Assembly: GCF_029813115.1 (NCBI RefSeq)
Contig: NZ_JAPZDS010000006.1
Span: 1 to 64,000, forward strand
DNA: 64,000 nt
Source: Aureimonas sp. SK2
GTDB lineage: Bacteria; Pseudomonadota; Alphaproteobacteria; Rhizobiales; Rhizobiaceae
Direction of reading: 5' to 3'
Made by a program: the position numbers and the translations under genes. The notes under the pieces are model-generated. The model saw only the letters and a list, made by a program, of their open reading frames with translations. It did no database searches and was not told the DNA's origin. Shown in pieces: positions 23,706 to 34,017 of the stretch. The stretch's first letter is position 1. The number at the start of each line of letters is the position of its first letter.

Positions 23706-25318
23706 GCGGAGTGGACGGCGAGTACGACTACATCGTGGTCGGCGGCGGCACCGCCGGCTGCGTCCTTGCCAACCGCCTGTCGGCCGATCCGGCAAGCCGC
23801 GTTCTGCTTCTCGAGGCGGGCGGACGGGACAACTACGCCTGGATCCACATCCCCGTCGGCTACCTCTACTGCATCGGCAATCCGCGTACCGACTGGTGCT
23901 TCCTCACCGACCCCGAGGAAGGGCTGAACGGGCGGGCACTCGCCTATCCCCGGGGCAAGGTCCTGGGCGGCTGCTCCTCCATCAACGGCATGATCTACAT
24001 GCGCGGCCAGGCTCGCGACTACGACGGCTGGCGGCAGATGGGCTGCGAGGGCTGGGGTTGGGACGACGTCCTGCCCGTCTTCCGCCGCTCGGAGGACTGG
24101 TTCGCCGGCGCCGACGAGATGCACGGGGCGGGCGGCGAATGGCGCGTGGAGACCGCGCGGCTCCACTGGGACATCCTCGACGCCTTCCGCGCCGCCGCGG
24201 AACAGGCTGGCATCCCCCGCATCGAGGACTTCAACCGCGGCGACAACGAGGGCTCGTCCTATTTCAAGGTCAACCAGCGGCGGGGCGTGCGCTGGAACGC
24301 GGTGAAGGCCTTCCTGAAACCCGCCATGGGACGGCCGAACCTTCGCGTGGAGACGCATGCGCAGGTCCGCCGGCTGGTGGTGGAGGAAGGTCGCGTCGCG
24401 GGCGTCGAATACGCGCAAGGCAAGGACGTGCGCCTTGCACGCTGCCGGGGCGAGGTCGTGCTCAGCGCCGGCGCCATCGGCTCGCCGCACATCCTGGAGC
24501 TTTCCGGCATCGGGCGGGGGGAGGTTCTGGGCGATGCCGGCATTCCCGTCGTCCACGAGCTGCGCGACGTCGGCGAGAATCTGCAGGACCATCTCCAGCT
24601 CCGCTGCGCCTACAAGGTGTCGGGCATCCCGACGCTGAACGAGAAGGCGTCCACCCTTTGGGGCAAGGCGTCGATTGCGCTGGAATACGCGCTGCGCCGG
24701 TCGGGGCCGATGTCCATGGCGCCGAGCCAGCTCGGCATCTTCACCAAGTCCGACCCCGCCTTCGAGACGGCGAACCTCCAGTACCACGTCCAGCCGTTGA
24801 GCCTGGAGAAGTTCGGCGAGGCGGTGCATCCGTTTCCGGCCTTCACCGCGAGCGTGTGCAACCTGCGTCCCGAGAGTCGCGGCAGCGTCCATGCCCGCGC
24901 GCCCGACCACCGGCTCCAGCCGTCGATCCGGCCGAACTACCTCTCGACCGAAGGCGATCGGCAGGTGGCGTCGGACGCGATCCGACTGACCCGGCGCATC
25001 GCCGGCCAGCCCGCGCTCGCCGCCTATCGGCCGGAGGAGTTCAAGCCTGGGCCGGCCTACCAGTCCGAGGAGGAACTGCGCGAGGCGGCGGGTGCGGTCG
25101 GCACCACGATCTTCCATCCCGTCGGCACGTGCCGCATGGGCGCGGATCCCCATTCGGTGGTGGATCCGGGGCTGCGCGTGCGCGGCCTCGCCGGCCTGCG
25201 CGTCGCCGACGCTTCGGTCATGCCGGCGATCGTCTCCGGCAACACGAACTCGCCGACCGTGATGATCGCCGAGAAGGCGGCGGAGATGATGCTTCGGGAC
25301 CGCCGCGCGGGGGCCTGA
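23702..25318 (+). CDS. GMC-family FAD-dependent oxidoreductase (choline dehydrogenase-like)
   Basis: Flavoprotein that oxidises an alcohol group, 538 residues. The start at GTG 23702 is chosen for the GTGA overlap with the LivM gene; GTG 23711 is possible. The FAD-binding motif GGGTAG is at 14-19. GMC signature 1 (GKVLGGCSSINGMIYMRG) and signature 2 (SAGAIGSPHILELSGIG) are present. The C-terminal active site has the His of HPVGTCRMG and the Asn of SGNTNSPTV. No signal peptide is seen, so it acts in the cytoplasm on an imported compound. The true substrate is unknown; choline is not implied, since no betaine aldehyde gene is nearby. Confidence 0.88.
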   Translation: MSGVDGEYDYIVVGGGTAGCVLANRLSADPASRVLLLEAGGRDNYAWIHIPVGYLYCIGNPRTDWCFLTDPEEGLNGRALAYPRGKVLGGCSSINGMIYMRGQARDYDGWRQMGCEGWGWDDVLPVFRRSEDWFAGADEMHGAGGEWRVETARLHWDILDAFRAAAEQAGIPRIEDFNRGDNEGSSYFKVNQRRGVRWNAVKAFLKPAMGRPNLRVETHAQVRRLVVEEGRVAGVEYAQGKDVRLARCRGEVVLSAGAIGSPHILELSGIGRGEVLGDAGIPVVHELRDVGENLQDHLQLRCAYKVSGIPTLNEKASTLWGKASIALEYALRRSGPMSMAPSQLGIFTKSDPAFETANLQYHVQPLSLEKFGEAVHPFPAFTASVCNLRPESRGSVHARAPDHRLQPSIRPNYLSTEGDRQVASDAIRLTRRIAGQPALAAYRPEEFKPGPAYQSEEELREAAGAVGTTIFHPVGTCRMGADPHSVVDPGLRVRGLAGLRVADASVMPAIVSGNTNSPTVMIAEKAAEMMLRDRRAGA

Positions 25319-25324
25319 CGGCGT

Positions 25325-27334
25325 TTACGCCGCGCGCGAGCGGACCTGATTGCGCCCGCCTGCCTTGGCCGCGTAGAGCGCCTCGTCGGCCCGCTGGACG
25401 ATCTCCTGCGGGCTTGCGGCGCTCGCCTTGAGATCGGAGAAGGATGCGACCCCGATGCTGACGGTGAGGAAGCCCTCGTCGGCGCTCTCATGGACGATGC
25501 CGAGCGCCGCGACGGCTCTGCGCAGGCTTTCAGCCCTTCGCAGCGCTTCCAGAGGGCCGGCGCCGGGCAGGATCAGCGCCAGTTCCTCGCCACCATAGCG
25601 GGCACCGAGTTCATCATCCTGACGGACGCAGGATGCCAGCGCTTCCGACACCGCCTTGAGGCAGCGATCCCCCGCCGGATGGCCGTAGCGGTCGTTGAAG
25701 GCTTTGAAGTGGTCGACGTCGAGGAGGAGCAGGCTGAAGTCGCTTCCGTCGCTGGCCTGTGCGAACGTTTCCTCCAGCCGGCGGTTGAAGGTTCGGCGGT
25801 TGGCGAGACGCGTCAGCTCGTCCACGGAGGCCAGTTCTTCCAACTGACGGTTGGCTTCCGCGAGCGCTTCCTCCGTTCGCTGGCGCTGGTCGACGTCGCG
25901 CATCGACACAACGCAGCCGCCCACCTCGTCCATGGGCCGGCCCGACAGCTCCACCCATATCACCGCGCCGTCCTTGCGCTGAACGCGGTAGCGCACGCCG
26001 CCCACCTCTCCGCCGTCCCGCAGCGTATCGAGCAGCGAGCGGACGATGGGGTGATCCTCTGGGATCGCGATTTCCAACGGGCTTCGGCCCATGAGTTCTG
26101 CGGGATCGTAGCCGAGAATCCGTCGGCTCGCACCCGTGACCAATGTGCGGTGTCCCGATGCGTCGATGCAGGAGATCATGTCCACCGTGTTGTCGGCCAC
26201 GAGCTGGAAGCGTCGGCGTCCGGCCGCCATGGCTTCCTCGGCCGCCTTGGCCTGGGCGAGGGTCCTGGCGGCCGTGTCGACGAGTTCGCCGAGCCGCCGG
26301 AACTCCGGCGCCTGCCACCGCTCGATGCCGGTTCGAACCGAAAAATCGCCGGCGCCGATCCGCTTGGCCGAATGCGACAGGAGGGCGAGGGGGCGCAACT
26401 GCATCCAATAGGCGATCAGAGCCGTGCCGCCGAGTGCGAGAGCCAGGGCGCCCAAGCCCGCAGTGAGCGTCCAGCGCAGCCGATATTGCGCGGTGGCGAA
26501 GACTTCTTCGGGAGAGACCCCCACGATCATCCAGAGGTCGGCGGTGCCCGCGTTCTGGATCGGTTCGAAGCCGTAGATCGTCTCGTTGCCGTCGATGTCA
26601 GGAGCGGCCGCCGTCTTTCCTTCGCGCGAGGCGCGGATGAGCGAGAACAGGCCGAAATCCGGGGTCACAGCACCGAAGTCGGTGGCGTGCGGCCAGCTGA
26701 CGAGGAACCGGTCGGAGCGCGGCTGCACCATCGCCCAGGCGTGGCCTGTGGCGCGGGACAGGATCTTCATATCGCGCTCGATCATCGGCAGGTTCAGCGA
26801 GGCGAAGACGACTCCGCCCGCCGCCTGGCCTGCGGTCGGCGGCAGTCGCATGGCAACCGACATGGTCGGCTTGCCGGTGATGGGGCTGATCATGAAGTCG
26901 CCGACGAAGAAGCGGTTTCCCCGTGCGTTGATGGCCTGCTCGAAAACTTTGCCGTCGGAGAAGATCGAACCCGTCACACCCCTGCTGTGGCAGACGATCG
27001 TGCGCGAGGCCGAGATGACGCCGATGCTGAGAAACTGCGGTCGCTCGGCCCTCAGGCCGGCCAGAAGACGATTGCAGGCCGGCTGCTCCAGGTTGAGAAC
27101 CTGCGGCATGTGACGAAGCGTCGCCAGAAACTCGCGAGCATCGTCGAACACACGCGAGACGCGGGCTGCTCCCAAACGGGTCTCGTTGGCGATGCTGCGA
27201 TGGGCTTCGAGTTCGGCATCGCGGAACGAAACCACAAGGCCCGTCGCAACAAGACCGATCAGCGGCAGCATGGCTGCCGCGATCAGCAACAAGAAGCGCG
27301 CGCGCACTCCCATGTTGCGTAGGGCGTTCATCAT
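25325..27334 (-). CDS. Membrane-bound diguanylate cyclase with HAMP and PAS domains
   Basis: Makes cyclic di-GMP in response to periplasmic and PAS-sensed signals. The start at 27334 gives 669 residues. Order: membrane helix (about 13-33), periplasmic sensor (about 34-285), second helix (about 290-312), HAMP, short coil, PAS (about 380-490, HRTLVTGASRRILGY), GGDEF (about 510-669). The active site is GGEEL at 581-585, in the catalytically competent form. An RQDD stretch upstream resembles the inhibitory RxxD site but is one residue further from the active site than usual. Its stop lies 6 bases from that of the GMC gene (convergent). Confidence 0.92.
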   Translation of the reverse strand: MMNALRNMGVRARFLLLIAAAMLPLIGLVATGLVVSFRDAELEAHRSIANETRLGAARVSRVFDDAREFLATLRHMPQVLNLEQPACNRLLAGLRAERPQFLSIGVISASRTIVCHSRGVTGSIFSDGKVFEQAINARGNRFFVGDFMISPITGKPTMSVAMRLPPTAGQAAGGVVFASLNLPMIERDMKILSRATGHAWAMVQPRSDRFLVSWPHATDFGAVTPDFGLFSLIRASREGKTAAAPDIDGNETIYGFEPIQNAGTADLWMIVGVSPEEVFATAQYRLRWTLTAGLGALALALGGTALIAYWMQLRPLALLSHSAKRIGAGDFSVRTGIERWQAPEFRRLGELVDTAARTLAQAKAAEEAMAAGRRRFQLVADNTVDMISCIDASGHRTLVTGASRRILGYDPAELMGRSPLEIAIPEDHPIVRSLLDTLRDGGEVGGVRYRVQRKDGAVIWVELSGRPMDEVGGCVVSMRDVDQRQRTEEALAEANRQLEELASVDELTRLANRRTFNRRLEETFAQASDGSDFSLLLLDVDHFKAFNDRYGHPAGDRCLKAVSEALASCVRQDDELGARYGGEELALILPGAGPLEALRRAESLRRAVAALGIVHESADEGFLTVSIGVASFSDLKASAASPQEIVQRADEALYAAKAGGRNQVRSRAA

Positions 27335-27616
27335 GGGCTCTCGGACGTCCCGGTTTTTCGACGCTTTCTCTATCGGGATCTGTTGTAGGACGCGGGCGCT
27401 TAACAAATCGGATGGCGGGTTGGTCCAATCCGCTGCAATGCTGCGCTTCGAACGAAAGCCGAGGTTTGGCAGGGGGCATCGGTTCTCTGGACGCGAGCCG
27501 GGACAGAGCGTTAAGACACGACGGGAACCCGGCCGGGGTAAGCGGCCTTCGCCCTGACATCGCGCGCTGCCGGTTTGCCCGATGGCGACGCTCGCAACGG
27601 ATTCCGGAAAGAGCCG
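27335..27616. other. Divergent promoter region, diguanylate cyclase and Pat genes
   Basis: This 282-base gap serves two divergent genes. An open frame crosses it but has no family features. I see no strong palindrome. Confidence 0.4.
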
Positions 27617-30283
27617 ATGTCGATCCGCAACCTGGATGCCCTGTTCGAGCCGCGCTCCATCGCCCTGATCGGTGCAAGCAACCGACAAGGCTCGGTTGGA
27701 GCGGTGCTGGCGCGCAACCTGTTCGGGTCCGGCTTCGACGGCCCGGTCATGCCGGTCAACCCCCGAGAGACCTCGATCCGCTCCGTCGTCTGCTACCCTT
27801 CGCTCGATGCCCTGCCCATGGTGCCGGATCTCGCGTTGATCGCGACGCCTGCGGCCGGCGTGCCGGCACTGGTCGCCGATCTCGGCCGGCGCGGCTGCCG
27901 GGCGGCGGTGGTCATCTCGTCGGGCTTCGACGCGGCCGGGCGGCAGGCGCTGCTGGAGGCGGCGCGCCCGCATCTCCTGCGCGTGGTCGGGCCGAACTGC
28001 CTCGGAGTCCTGTCGCCGCCCGTCTCGCTCAATGCCAGCTTCGCGCACCTCACCCCGCGAAAGGGCGACCTCGCCTTCGTCAGCCAGTCGGCCGCGATGG
28101 CGACCACCGTGCTCGACTGGGCCGACGTGCGCGAAATCGGCTTCTCGCACGTGGTGGCGACGGGCGACATGAGCGACGTCGACATCGGCGACCTTCTCGA
28201 TCATCTCGCGCTCGACGCGCGGGCGCGCGCCATCCTCCTCTACATCGAGACCGTGACCGACGCGCGCAAGTTCATGACCGCCGCCCGCATCGCCGCGCGC
28301 ACCAAGCCGGTCGTGGTCATCAAGGCCGGTCGGCAGGCCGGCTTCCACGAGGGGCTACGGCCTGAGATCGCGGGCGCGCGCGGCGCCGACGACGTCTACG
28401 ACGCCGCGTTCCGCCGCGCCGGGATGCTGCGGGTCGACACGCTGCGCGAACTGTTCGAGGCGGTGGCGACGCTCGCCACGGGTCTTCGTCCGAGCGGCGA
28501 CCGGCTGGCGGTCGTCACCAACAGCGACGCGGCGGGAACCCTCGCCCTCGACGCGCTCGTCGCCTTCGGCGGGCGCCCGGCGCGGCTCGGCACCGGAACG
28601 TGGGAGCGCCTGCGGCCGATCCTGCCGGGCGCGCCGGCGCCGGGCGGGCCGGTCAAGCTCGCGCCGGACGCGTCGGCCGAAGCTTATTCCGAGGCGATCG
28701 GGGCGATCCTGGAGGCCGGCGACCAGGACGCGGTGCTGGTCATGAACTGCCCGCAGGCCATTGCCGACGGCACGCAGGCCGCCCACGCCACGGTGGAGCA
28801 GGCGAGGCGGGCTCGGCGCACGCCCATCCTGACCTGCTGGCTCGGCGAGCGCGCCGCCCGCACCGCGCGTCGCGTCTTCGCGGGCGCCAACGTGCCGACC
28901 TACCAGACGCCGGACGAGACGGTGCGCGCCTTCATGCAGCTCGTCACCTATCGGCGGAACCAGGAACTCCTGATGCAGACCCCGGCCGTGGTCGCGCCCT
29001 TCGGCGTCGATCGCGCCGCCGTGGACCGGCTGGTCGGCGATGCGCTGCGCGAAGGGCGGACGGTCCTGAGTGAGCCGGAGTCCAAGGCGCTTCTCGCCGC
29101 CTACGGCATCGCCTCCGTGCGCACGGAGATCGCGGCAGGCCCCGCCGAGGCCGCCGCTCTCGCCGCGCGCATCGGCTTTCCCGTGGCGCTGAAAATCCTG
29201 TCGCCCGATATCGCCCTGAAGAGCGACGTCGGCGGGGTGCGCCTCCAGCTCGACGACGCGGACATGGTGCGCGAGGCGGCCGAGCACATGATGCGCACGG
29301 TGGCCGAGCGCCAGCCGGGCGCGCGCATCTCGGGCTTCACCGTCCAGGCCATGGTGCGCCGTGCCCATGCGAGCGAGCTGCGGCTCGGCATCTCGCACGA
29401 TCCGGTGTTCGGGCCGGTGGTGCTGTTCGGCCAGGGCGGCACGGCGGCCGATATCCTGGACGACCGCGCGATCGGCCTGCCGCCGCTCAACGCCGTCCTC
29501 GCCCGCGACATGATCGGCCGCACGGAGGTCTGGCGCCTGCTCCAGGGCTATCGCGACCGTCCGCCGGCAGACCTTGAGGCCATCACGGCGACGCTCGTCA
29601 CCCTGTCGCGCATGGCTGCGGAGATCGACGCGATCGCCGAACTCGACATCAACCCACTGCTGGCCGACAGCGAAGGCGTCCTGGCGCTCGATGCGCGTGT
29701 GGTACTGCGCTCGGGGGCGCCGGGCGGCAAGGCGCGCCTGGCCATCCTGCCCTACCCGGAAGAACTCGAGACCGAGATCGCTTCGCGAAAGGGCCGTTTC
29801 CGCCTGCGACCCATCAGGCCCGAGGACGAGCCGGCCCTGGTGCGCATGGTGGAGGCCAGCGATCCGGAGGACGTGCGCCTGCGCTTTTTCGCGCCCTTGC
29901 GCCGGATCGGCCATGCCTTCGCCGCCCGGCTCACCCAGATCGACTATGCCCGTGAGATGGCCTTCGTGGCCGAGCCGGCCGAAGCGGCCGGGCAGGGCAG
30001 CATCCTCGGCGTCGTGCGCCTGATCGCCGATCCCGACGGCGAGCGGGCCGAGTTCGGCATCATGGTCCGGTCGGACCAGAAGGGGCGAGGGCTCGGCCGG
30101 CTGCTGATGGAGGCCATCCTGGACTATGCCCGGCGGCAGGGCGTCGGCACGGTCCATGGAGAGGTGCTCGCAGAGAACACGGCCATGCTGGCGATGGCGC
30201 GGCGGCTCGGCTTCCGCCAGAAGGTGCACGCGGAGGACCAGGGACTTCGCGTCCTGGAATTCGACGTCGCGCAGGCGCGCTGA
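27617..30283 (+). CDS. Pat-type protein acyltransferase (NDP-forming acyl-CoA synthetase fold plus GNAT)
   Basis: Probably acetylates lysines of metabolic enzymes such as acetyl-CoA synthetase. The start at 27617 follows GGAAAGAG and gives 888 residues: CoA-binding domain (about 5-135), ligase domains (to about 460), ATP-grasp (about 480-700) and a C-terminal GNAT domain (about 715-885). The GNAT acetyl-CoA loop is present (SDQKGRGLGRLLM). In active ADP-forming acetyl-CoA synthetases a catalytic His sits in SHTG before the VYDAAFRRAG motif; here that place reads P-E-I with E250, so the ligase half is predicted dead for catalysis, as in Salmonella Pat. A terminator follows. Confidence 0.88.
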   Translation: MSIRNLDALFEPRSIALIGASNRQGSVGAVLARNLFGSGFDGPVMPVNPRETSIRSVVCYPSLDALPMVPDLALIATPAAGVPALVADLGRRGCRAAVVISSGFDAAGRQALLEAARPHLLRVVGPNCLGVLSPPVSLNASFAHLTPRKGDLAFVSQSAAMATTVLDWADVREIGFSHVVATGDMSDVDIGDLLDHLALDARARAILLYIETVTDARKFMTAARIAARTKPVVVIKAGRQAGFHEGLRPEIAGARGADDVYDAAFRRAGMLRVDTLRELFEAVATLATGLRPSGDRLAVVTNSDAAGTLALDALVAFGGRPARLGTGTWERLRPILPGAPAPGGPVKLAPDASAEAYSEAIGAILEAGDQDAVLVMNCPQAIADGTQAAHATVEQARRARRTPILTCWLGERAARTARRVFAGANVPTYQTPDETVRAFMQLVTYRRNQELLMQTPAVVAPFGVDRAAVDRLVGDALREGRTVLSEPESKALLAAYGIASVRTEIAAGPAEAAALAARIGFPVALKILSPDIALKSDVGGVRLQLDDADMVREAAEHMMRTVAERQPGARISGFTVQAMVRRAHASELRLGISHDPVFGPVVLFGQGGTAADILDDRAIGLPPLNAVLARDMIGRTEVWRLLQGYRDRPPADLEAITATLVTLSRMAAEIDAIAELDINPLLADSEGVLALDARVVLRSGAPGGKARLAILPYPEELETEIASRKGRFRLRPIRPEDEPALVRMVEASDPEDVRLRFFAPLRRIGHAFAARLTQIDYAREMAFVAEPAEAAGQGSILGVVRLIADPDGERAEFGIMVRSDQKGRGLGRLLMEAILDYARRQGVGTVHGEVLAENTAMLAMARRLGFRQKVHAEDQGLRVLEFDVAQAR

Positions 30284-30290
30284 CGAAGAA

Positions 30291-30316
30291 GGGGCGCCCG
30301 AAGCGCCCCCTTTTTT
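30291..30316 (+). terminator. Terminator of the Pat gene
   Basis: A perfect 7-base stem GGGGCGC (30291-30297 with 30303-30309) is followed by C and six T residues. Confidence 0.9.
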
Positions 30317-30324
30317 GCGTCGCT

Positions 30325-30510
30325 TTACTGTCCGTCGCGCAGGCCGCGGCGCACGAAGCCGGCCGAGACCTCGGTCTGGAGGCGGTGCTCCATCTCGTGC
30401 TGGCGGCGGGCGAGGTTGCGGATGGCGGCGAGAAGGTCGCCGCCCGCCTGGGCCACGGCCTCGTCCACGGCGGCGTCGAGTTCGTCGTGTCGCGCGGCGG
30501 CATGCATCAT
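30325..30510 (-). CDS. Small hypothetical protein, helical
   Basis: A 61-residue frame with GGAG at a good spacing before its double ATG (30505-30510). The product starts MMHAAARHDELDAAVDEAV and is predicted as one long amphipathic helix rich in Ala, Glu and Arg, without Cys or a membrane segment. It is convergent with the Pat gene. I recognise no family; it could bind a protein partner or nucleic acid. Coding status rests on the ribosome binding site and the balanced composition. Confidence 0.55.
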   Translation of the reverse strand: MMHAAARHDELDAAVDEAVAQAGGDLLAAIRNLARRQHEMEHRLQTEVSAGFVRRGLRDGQ

Positions 30511-30681
30511 GGGGACTGCTCCGATTCTGGTGGGCGGAGCTTGGTGGCCCGGACGAGGCGTTGGAAGCTGGCGCGGAACGCTTTCCACCGATTCGGTGCG
30601 CTTGTCCCCGTTTCCGGCGCGATGGATACGATGGGCGTCTACCGGAGTTGACGGCACAGACTCCAAGTCCGGGAAACCGCC

Positions 30682-31182
30682 ATGCTCGCATCTCTCCTCA
30701 TCGGTCTCGTCGCCGGCCAGCGCGCCATGACACCGCTCGGCATGCTCGCCGCCGCCGCCCACCGGGGCGCCCTGCCGAAGGGAACGCCGGGCCGGCGCTG
30801 GCTCGCCCGGCCGTGGACGCAAGCGGGATTCCTCGTCCTCGCAGCCGCCGAGATGGCCGGCGACAAGATGCCCTCGGCGCCCGACAGGACCATCGCGCCG
30901 GGACTTTTGGGGCGCATGCTGACCGCCGCCTTCGCCGGCGGCGTGCTGGCACCGCGGGGCCGGCGGAAAGCCGGCGCCGCCTTGGCGGCCGCTGTCGCCC
31001 TCGGCTCGTCCTTTGCCGGCCTCGCGCTGCGCCGGCGCCTGATGGCAGGGCTTGGCCGTGGGCCGAGCGGGCTTGCGGAGGACGCCGCCGTGACGGCGTT
31101 GGGTCTTCTGGCCGTCGATCTGGCCGGGCGCACAGGGTTCGAACACGCGGCAACCCGCCGCTTCGGCCGCGCCGACCGCTGA
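30682..31182 (+). CDS. DUF4126-like small membrane protein
   Basis: A 166-residue protein with four or five hydrophobic segments. The N-terminal LIGLVAGQRAMTPL and later AAEMAGDKMP match the pattern of DUF4126 proteins, whose role is unknown. The second half is rich in Ala, Gly and Arg. It stands alone between two minus-strand units; the start has only a weak ribosome binding site. Confidence 0.7.
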   Translation: MLASLLIGLVAGQRAMTPLGMLAAAAHRGALPKGTPGRRWLARPWTQAGFLVLAAAEMAGDKMPSAPDRTIAPGLLGRMLTAAFAGGVLAPRGRRKAGAALAAAVALGSSFAGLALRRRLMAGLGRGPSGLAEDAAVTALGLLAVDLAGRTGFEHAATRRFGRADR

Positions 31183-31216
31183 CCAAGGAGCCACGTCGGC
31201 GCTGCCGGCTCGCGCG

Positions 31217-32278
31217 TCAGTTGCCGCCGGCCGGCGCCACGGCGTCGGCCGCCGTATCCAGCCGCACCACCACTGACATGCCGGGCACGAGATCGGCGGC
31301 GGCCGGCTGGCCGGGGTCGATCGCGATGCGCACGGGCAGGCGCTGCGCGACCTTGGTGAAGTTGCCGGTCGCGTTGTCCGGCCGCAGCACCGCGAACTCC
31401 GAGCCTGTCGCAGGCGCGAAACGCTCCACCCGCCCGGACAGGCGCGTGCCTTGGAGCGCGTCGACCGTGAAGTGCACGGGCTGGCCGACCGTCATGCCGG
31501 GAAGCTGGGTCTCCTTGAAGTTGGCGACCACCCAGACCGCCGAGGGCACGAGGCTTGTGAGCTGCGTGCCGGCCTGGACGAACTGGCCGAGCTTGACGCC
31601 GATCTCGCCGAGGCGCCCGGCCTTGGGTGCCAGGATCCGGGTGTTGGCGAGGTCGATCTCGGCAAGGCGTACCGCCGCTTCGGCCCCTTCCACCGCCGCT
31701 TCCAGCGACTGGCGCGCGACGATCACCGTCTGGAGATCCTGGCGCGAGACTTCAAGCGACGCCTTGGCCTGGTCGAGCGCGGCCGCCGCCTGGTCGCGGG
31801 TGCGCGTGGCGACATCGAGGTCGCTGCCCGGGACATAACCCTGGCTGGCGAGCGGCGCGATGCGAGCGAAGTTCGCCTCCGCCGTGTCGAAGGCCGACTG
31901 GGCGCTCGCCACGGCCGCCTCGCTGGCGGCGACCTTGGCCTCGCCGGACCGCCGCCCTTGCTGCGAGTTGGCGAGCTGGGCCTTCTGCCCGGCGAGCGTC
32001 GCCCGCGCCTGCGCCAGACGCTGCGCGAAGATGCGGTCGTCGATGCGCGCGATCAGCTGTCCCTCGGCGACGCTCTCGTAGTCCTGCACCGGCACCTCGA
32101 CCACGGTACCAGCAAGCTGTGGCGCGATCACGGTCACCTGGCCGCGCACATAGGCGTCCTCCGTGATCTCGACGCTGGTGGCGAAGGGCGGAAGGCGGAA
32201 GGCGTAGAGAACCAGCGCGACGCCTGCGATGCCGACGGCAAGGGCGAAGAGGGTGGACAGGGAGCGGAACAGCTTCAT
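31217..32278 (-). CDS. emrA: HlyD/EmrA-type membrane fusion protein
   Basis: Periplasmic adaptor that links the EmrB-like pump to an outer-membrane channel. The start at 32278 overlaps the emrB stop by 4 bases and gives 353 residues. An N-terminal membrane helix (about 8-27) is followed by the beta-barrel/lipoyl halves (EDAYVRGQVTVIAPQLAGTV and LGEIGVKLGQFV), separated by a long coiled coil (about 75-200). No tolC-like gene is adjacent. Last gene of marR-emrB-emrA. Confidence 0.9.
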   Translation of the reverse strand: MKLFRSLSTLFALAVGIAGVALVLYAFRLPPFATSVEITEDAYVRGQVTVIAPQLAGTVVEVPVQDYESVAEGQLIARIDDRIFAQRLAQARATLAGQKAQLANSQQGRRSGEAKVAASEAAVASAQSAFDTAEANFARIAPLASQGYVPGSDLDVATRTRDQAAAALDQAKASLEVSRQDLQTVIVARQSLEAAVEGAEAAVRLAEIDLANTRILAPKAGRLGEIGVKLGQFVQAGTQLTSLVPSAVWVVANFKETQLPGMTVGQPVHFTVDALQGTRLSGRVERFAPATGSEFAVLRPDNATGNFTKVAQRLPVRIAIDPGQPAAADLVPGMSVVVRLDTAADAVAPAGGN

Positions 32279-34017
32279 CGGACGAACTTCGGAACGGAGA
32301 GGATCAGGCGGCGGGGGGCGACATCGGGGGCGGCGCGCCAGGCACGCCAGTGGATCACGGCGAGATGCACGAGGAGTGCGACGAGCCCGACTGAGGCGAG
32401 TGCGGCGGTGGCGAGGAACGCGTCGTTGTAGGCCAGGATGTTGGCTTGGCGCGTCGCCTGGGTGCCGAGAATCGCAAGCCCCTCGGCCTGGCGCAGCGCG
32501 GCGTCCGGCAAAACCCGCGCATAGGCCGCGCCGGTCTGCGCGATGCGGGCGGCCACTATCGGGTCGGTCAGCACGATGTTCTCGGCGAGCTGGCTCGAAT
32601 GGAACTTCTCGCGGATCGTGACGAAGGTCCTGAACAAGGAGGAGCCGAGCGCGCCGCCGAGCGACTGCGTCGTCAGGAACACGATCAGGAAGGACAGGAT
32701 GTAGTTCATCCCCCGCTTCATGGCGGAGGCGAAGCCGACGGCCAGCGCCGGCGGCAGGAACAGGACCCCCGCCGCCGAGATCAGCCCCTGGCTGAGATAC
32801 ATCTGCTCTGGACCCGTCAGCGCCGTCGCGCGCGAGTCCATGAGCGAGCCGGCGATCAGGCAGGAGAGCGCCGCGATGTGGATGTAGGGCGCCCGGCCGG
32901 GGCGCACGATCAGGGTGCAGAGGAGGCCGGCGGCCACCGCCGAGCCGATCATGACGAGGTAGAGGACCGTCATCTGCTCGTTCTTGAGGCCGAGCACCTG
33001 GAAGAAGCCCGTCGCCCCGCTCGCCTGTTCCGACAGGAGGAGGCGGAAGAGCAGGAGCGTGCCGGCGAAGTGCAGGATCTCCTTGGAAGTGATCCAGCGG
33101 ATGTCGATCAACGGATTGGCGCGGTTGAGCTCCACCACCACGGCGACCGTCAGGCTGGCGATGCCGAGCGCCAGGAGGCCCCCGATCCAGGGCGCCTCGA
33201 ACCACCAGTAGAAGGGGCCGACCGTCGCCACGACGGCCAGCGAGCCGAGACCGACGGCGATGAACAGGTAGTTCACGACGTCCATCGTCTCGATCACGGG
33301 CGTCTTGGGCGGTGAGTTGAGCGGCAGGAGGCGGATGAAGGCGAAGCTCACGAGGGCGAGCGCGGTTTCCAGGAGGAACAGCCCGTTCCAGCCGCCGAGG
33401 TCGAGAAGCGGCGGGGAGACGACGCGCGCGAGCGGCGCGGCCACCGCGAGGTTGGTCATGGCGAGACTCACGCCCACCGTCATCTTCCGCTCCGGCGGAA
33501 AGGACTCCAGCATGTAGAGAAAGGCGAGCGAGGACATGGGCGAGGCGGCGATGCCCGCGAAGAAGCGCACCACGATCGCCGACTGGATGTCGTCCACCAC
33601 GAGATGCAGGGAGGCGACCGCGACGAAGGCGACGATCGCCCATGTCGCAAAAGCGCGCAGCCCGAACTGGGCGCGCATCTTGGTCAGAAGCAGCGTCAGG
33701 CTGACATTGGGCGCGAGATAGGCGGCCGACAGCCAGACGGTCTCGTTCAGCGAGGCGCCGAGCGGCCCCTGGATCTGGTAGAGATTGGCGGTGACGAGGT
33801 TGAGCCCCAACCCTTGCGTCATCGCGATCAGGGTCGAGGCCAGGATATAGAGCGCGGCGACCGAGGCGGGCTTGGGCACGAAGGGCGCGGGCGGCGGCAT
33901 CGGCTGCGCGCGGCGGCGCGCGGGCGCGGCGGCGGGCGAGCCGTCCGGCATCACGTCGGCCGGGGCGGGGCCGCCGACCTGCGCCGTGGCGCGGGAAGCC
34001 GGGCTCTCCTCACTCAT
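32275..34017 (-). CDS. emrB: MFS drug efflux pump, DHA2 (EmrB/QacA) type
   Basis: Proton-driven exporter of 580 residues with 14 predicted membrane segments, consistent with the DHA2 family. The first 45 residues are a cytoplasmic tail rich in Pro and Ala. Segments such as [20 protein letters not shown] are typical. Its start overlaps the marR stop by 4 bases and its stop overlaps emrA, so the three genes form one tightly coupled unit. Substrates are unknown, likely hydrophobic drugs or plant compounds. Confidence 0.92.
   Translation of the reverse strand: MSEESPASRATAQVGGPAPADVMPDGSPAAAPARRRAQPMPPPAPFVPKPASVAALYILASTLIAMTQGLGLNLVTANLYQIQGPLGASLNETVWLSAAYLAPNVSLTLLLTKMRAQFGLRAFATWAIVAFVAVASLHLVVDDIQSAIVVRFFAGIAASPMSSLAFLYMLESFPPERKMTVGVSLAMTNLAVAAPLARVVSPPLLDLGGWNGLFLLETALALVSFAFIRLLPLNSPPKTPVIETMDVVNYLFIAVGLGSLAVVATVGPFYWWFEAPWIGGLLALGIASLTVAVVVELNRANPLIDIRWITSKEILHFAGTLLLFRLLLSEQASGATGFFQVLGLKNEQMTVLYLVMIGSAVAAGLLCTLIVRPGRAPYIHIAALSCLIAGSLMDSRATALTGPEQMYLSQGLISAAGVLFLPPALAVGFASAMKRGMNYILSFLIVFLTTQSLGGALGSSLFRTFVTIREKFHSSQLAENIVLTDPIVAARIAQTGAAYARVLPDAALRQAEGLAILGTQATRQANILAYNDAFLATAALASVGLVALLVHLAVIHWRAWRAAPDVAPRRLILSVPKFVR

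Noticed and set aside
23702-25318. Calling the GMC enzyme choline dehydrogenase (betA)
   Set aside because: The family motifs fit many alcohol oxidoreductases; there is no betB, betI or betaine transporter nearby.
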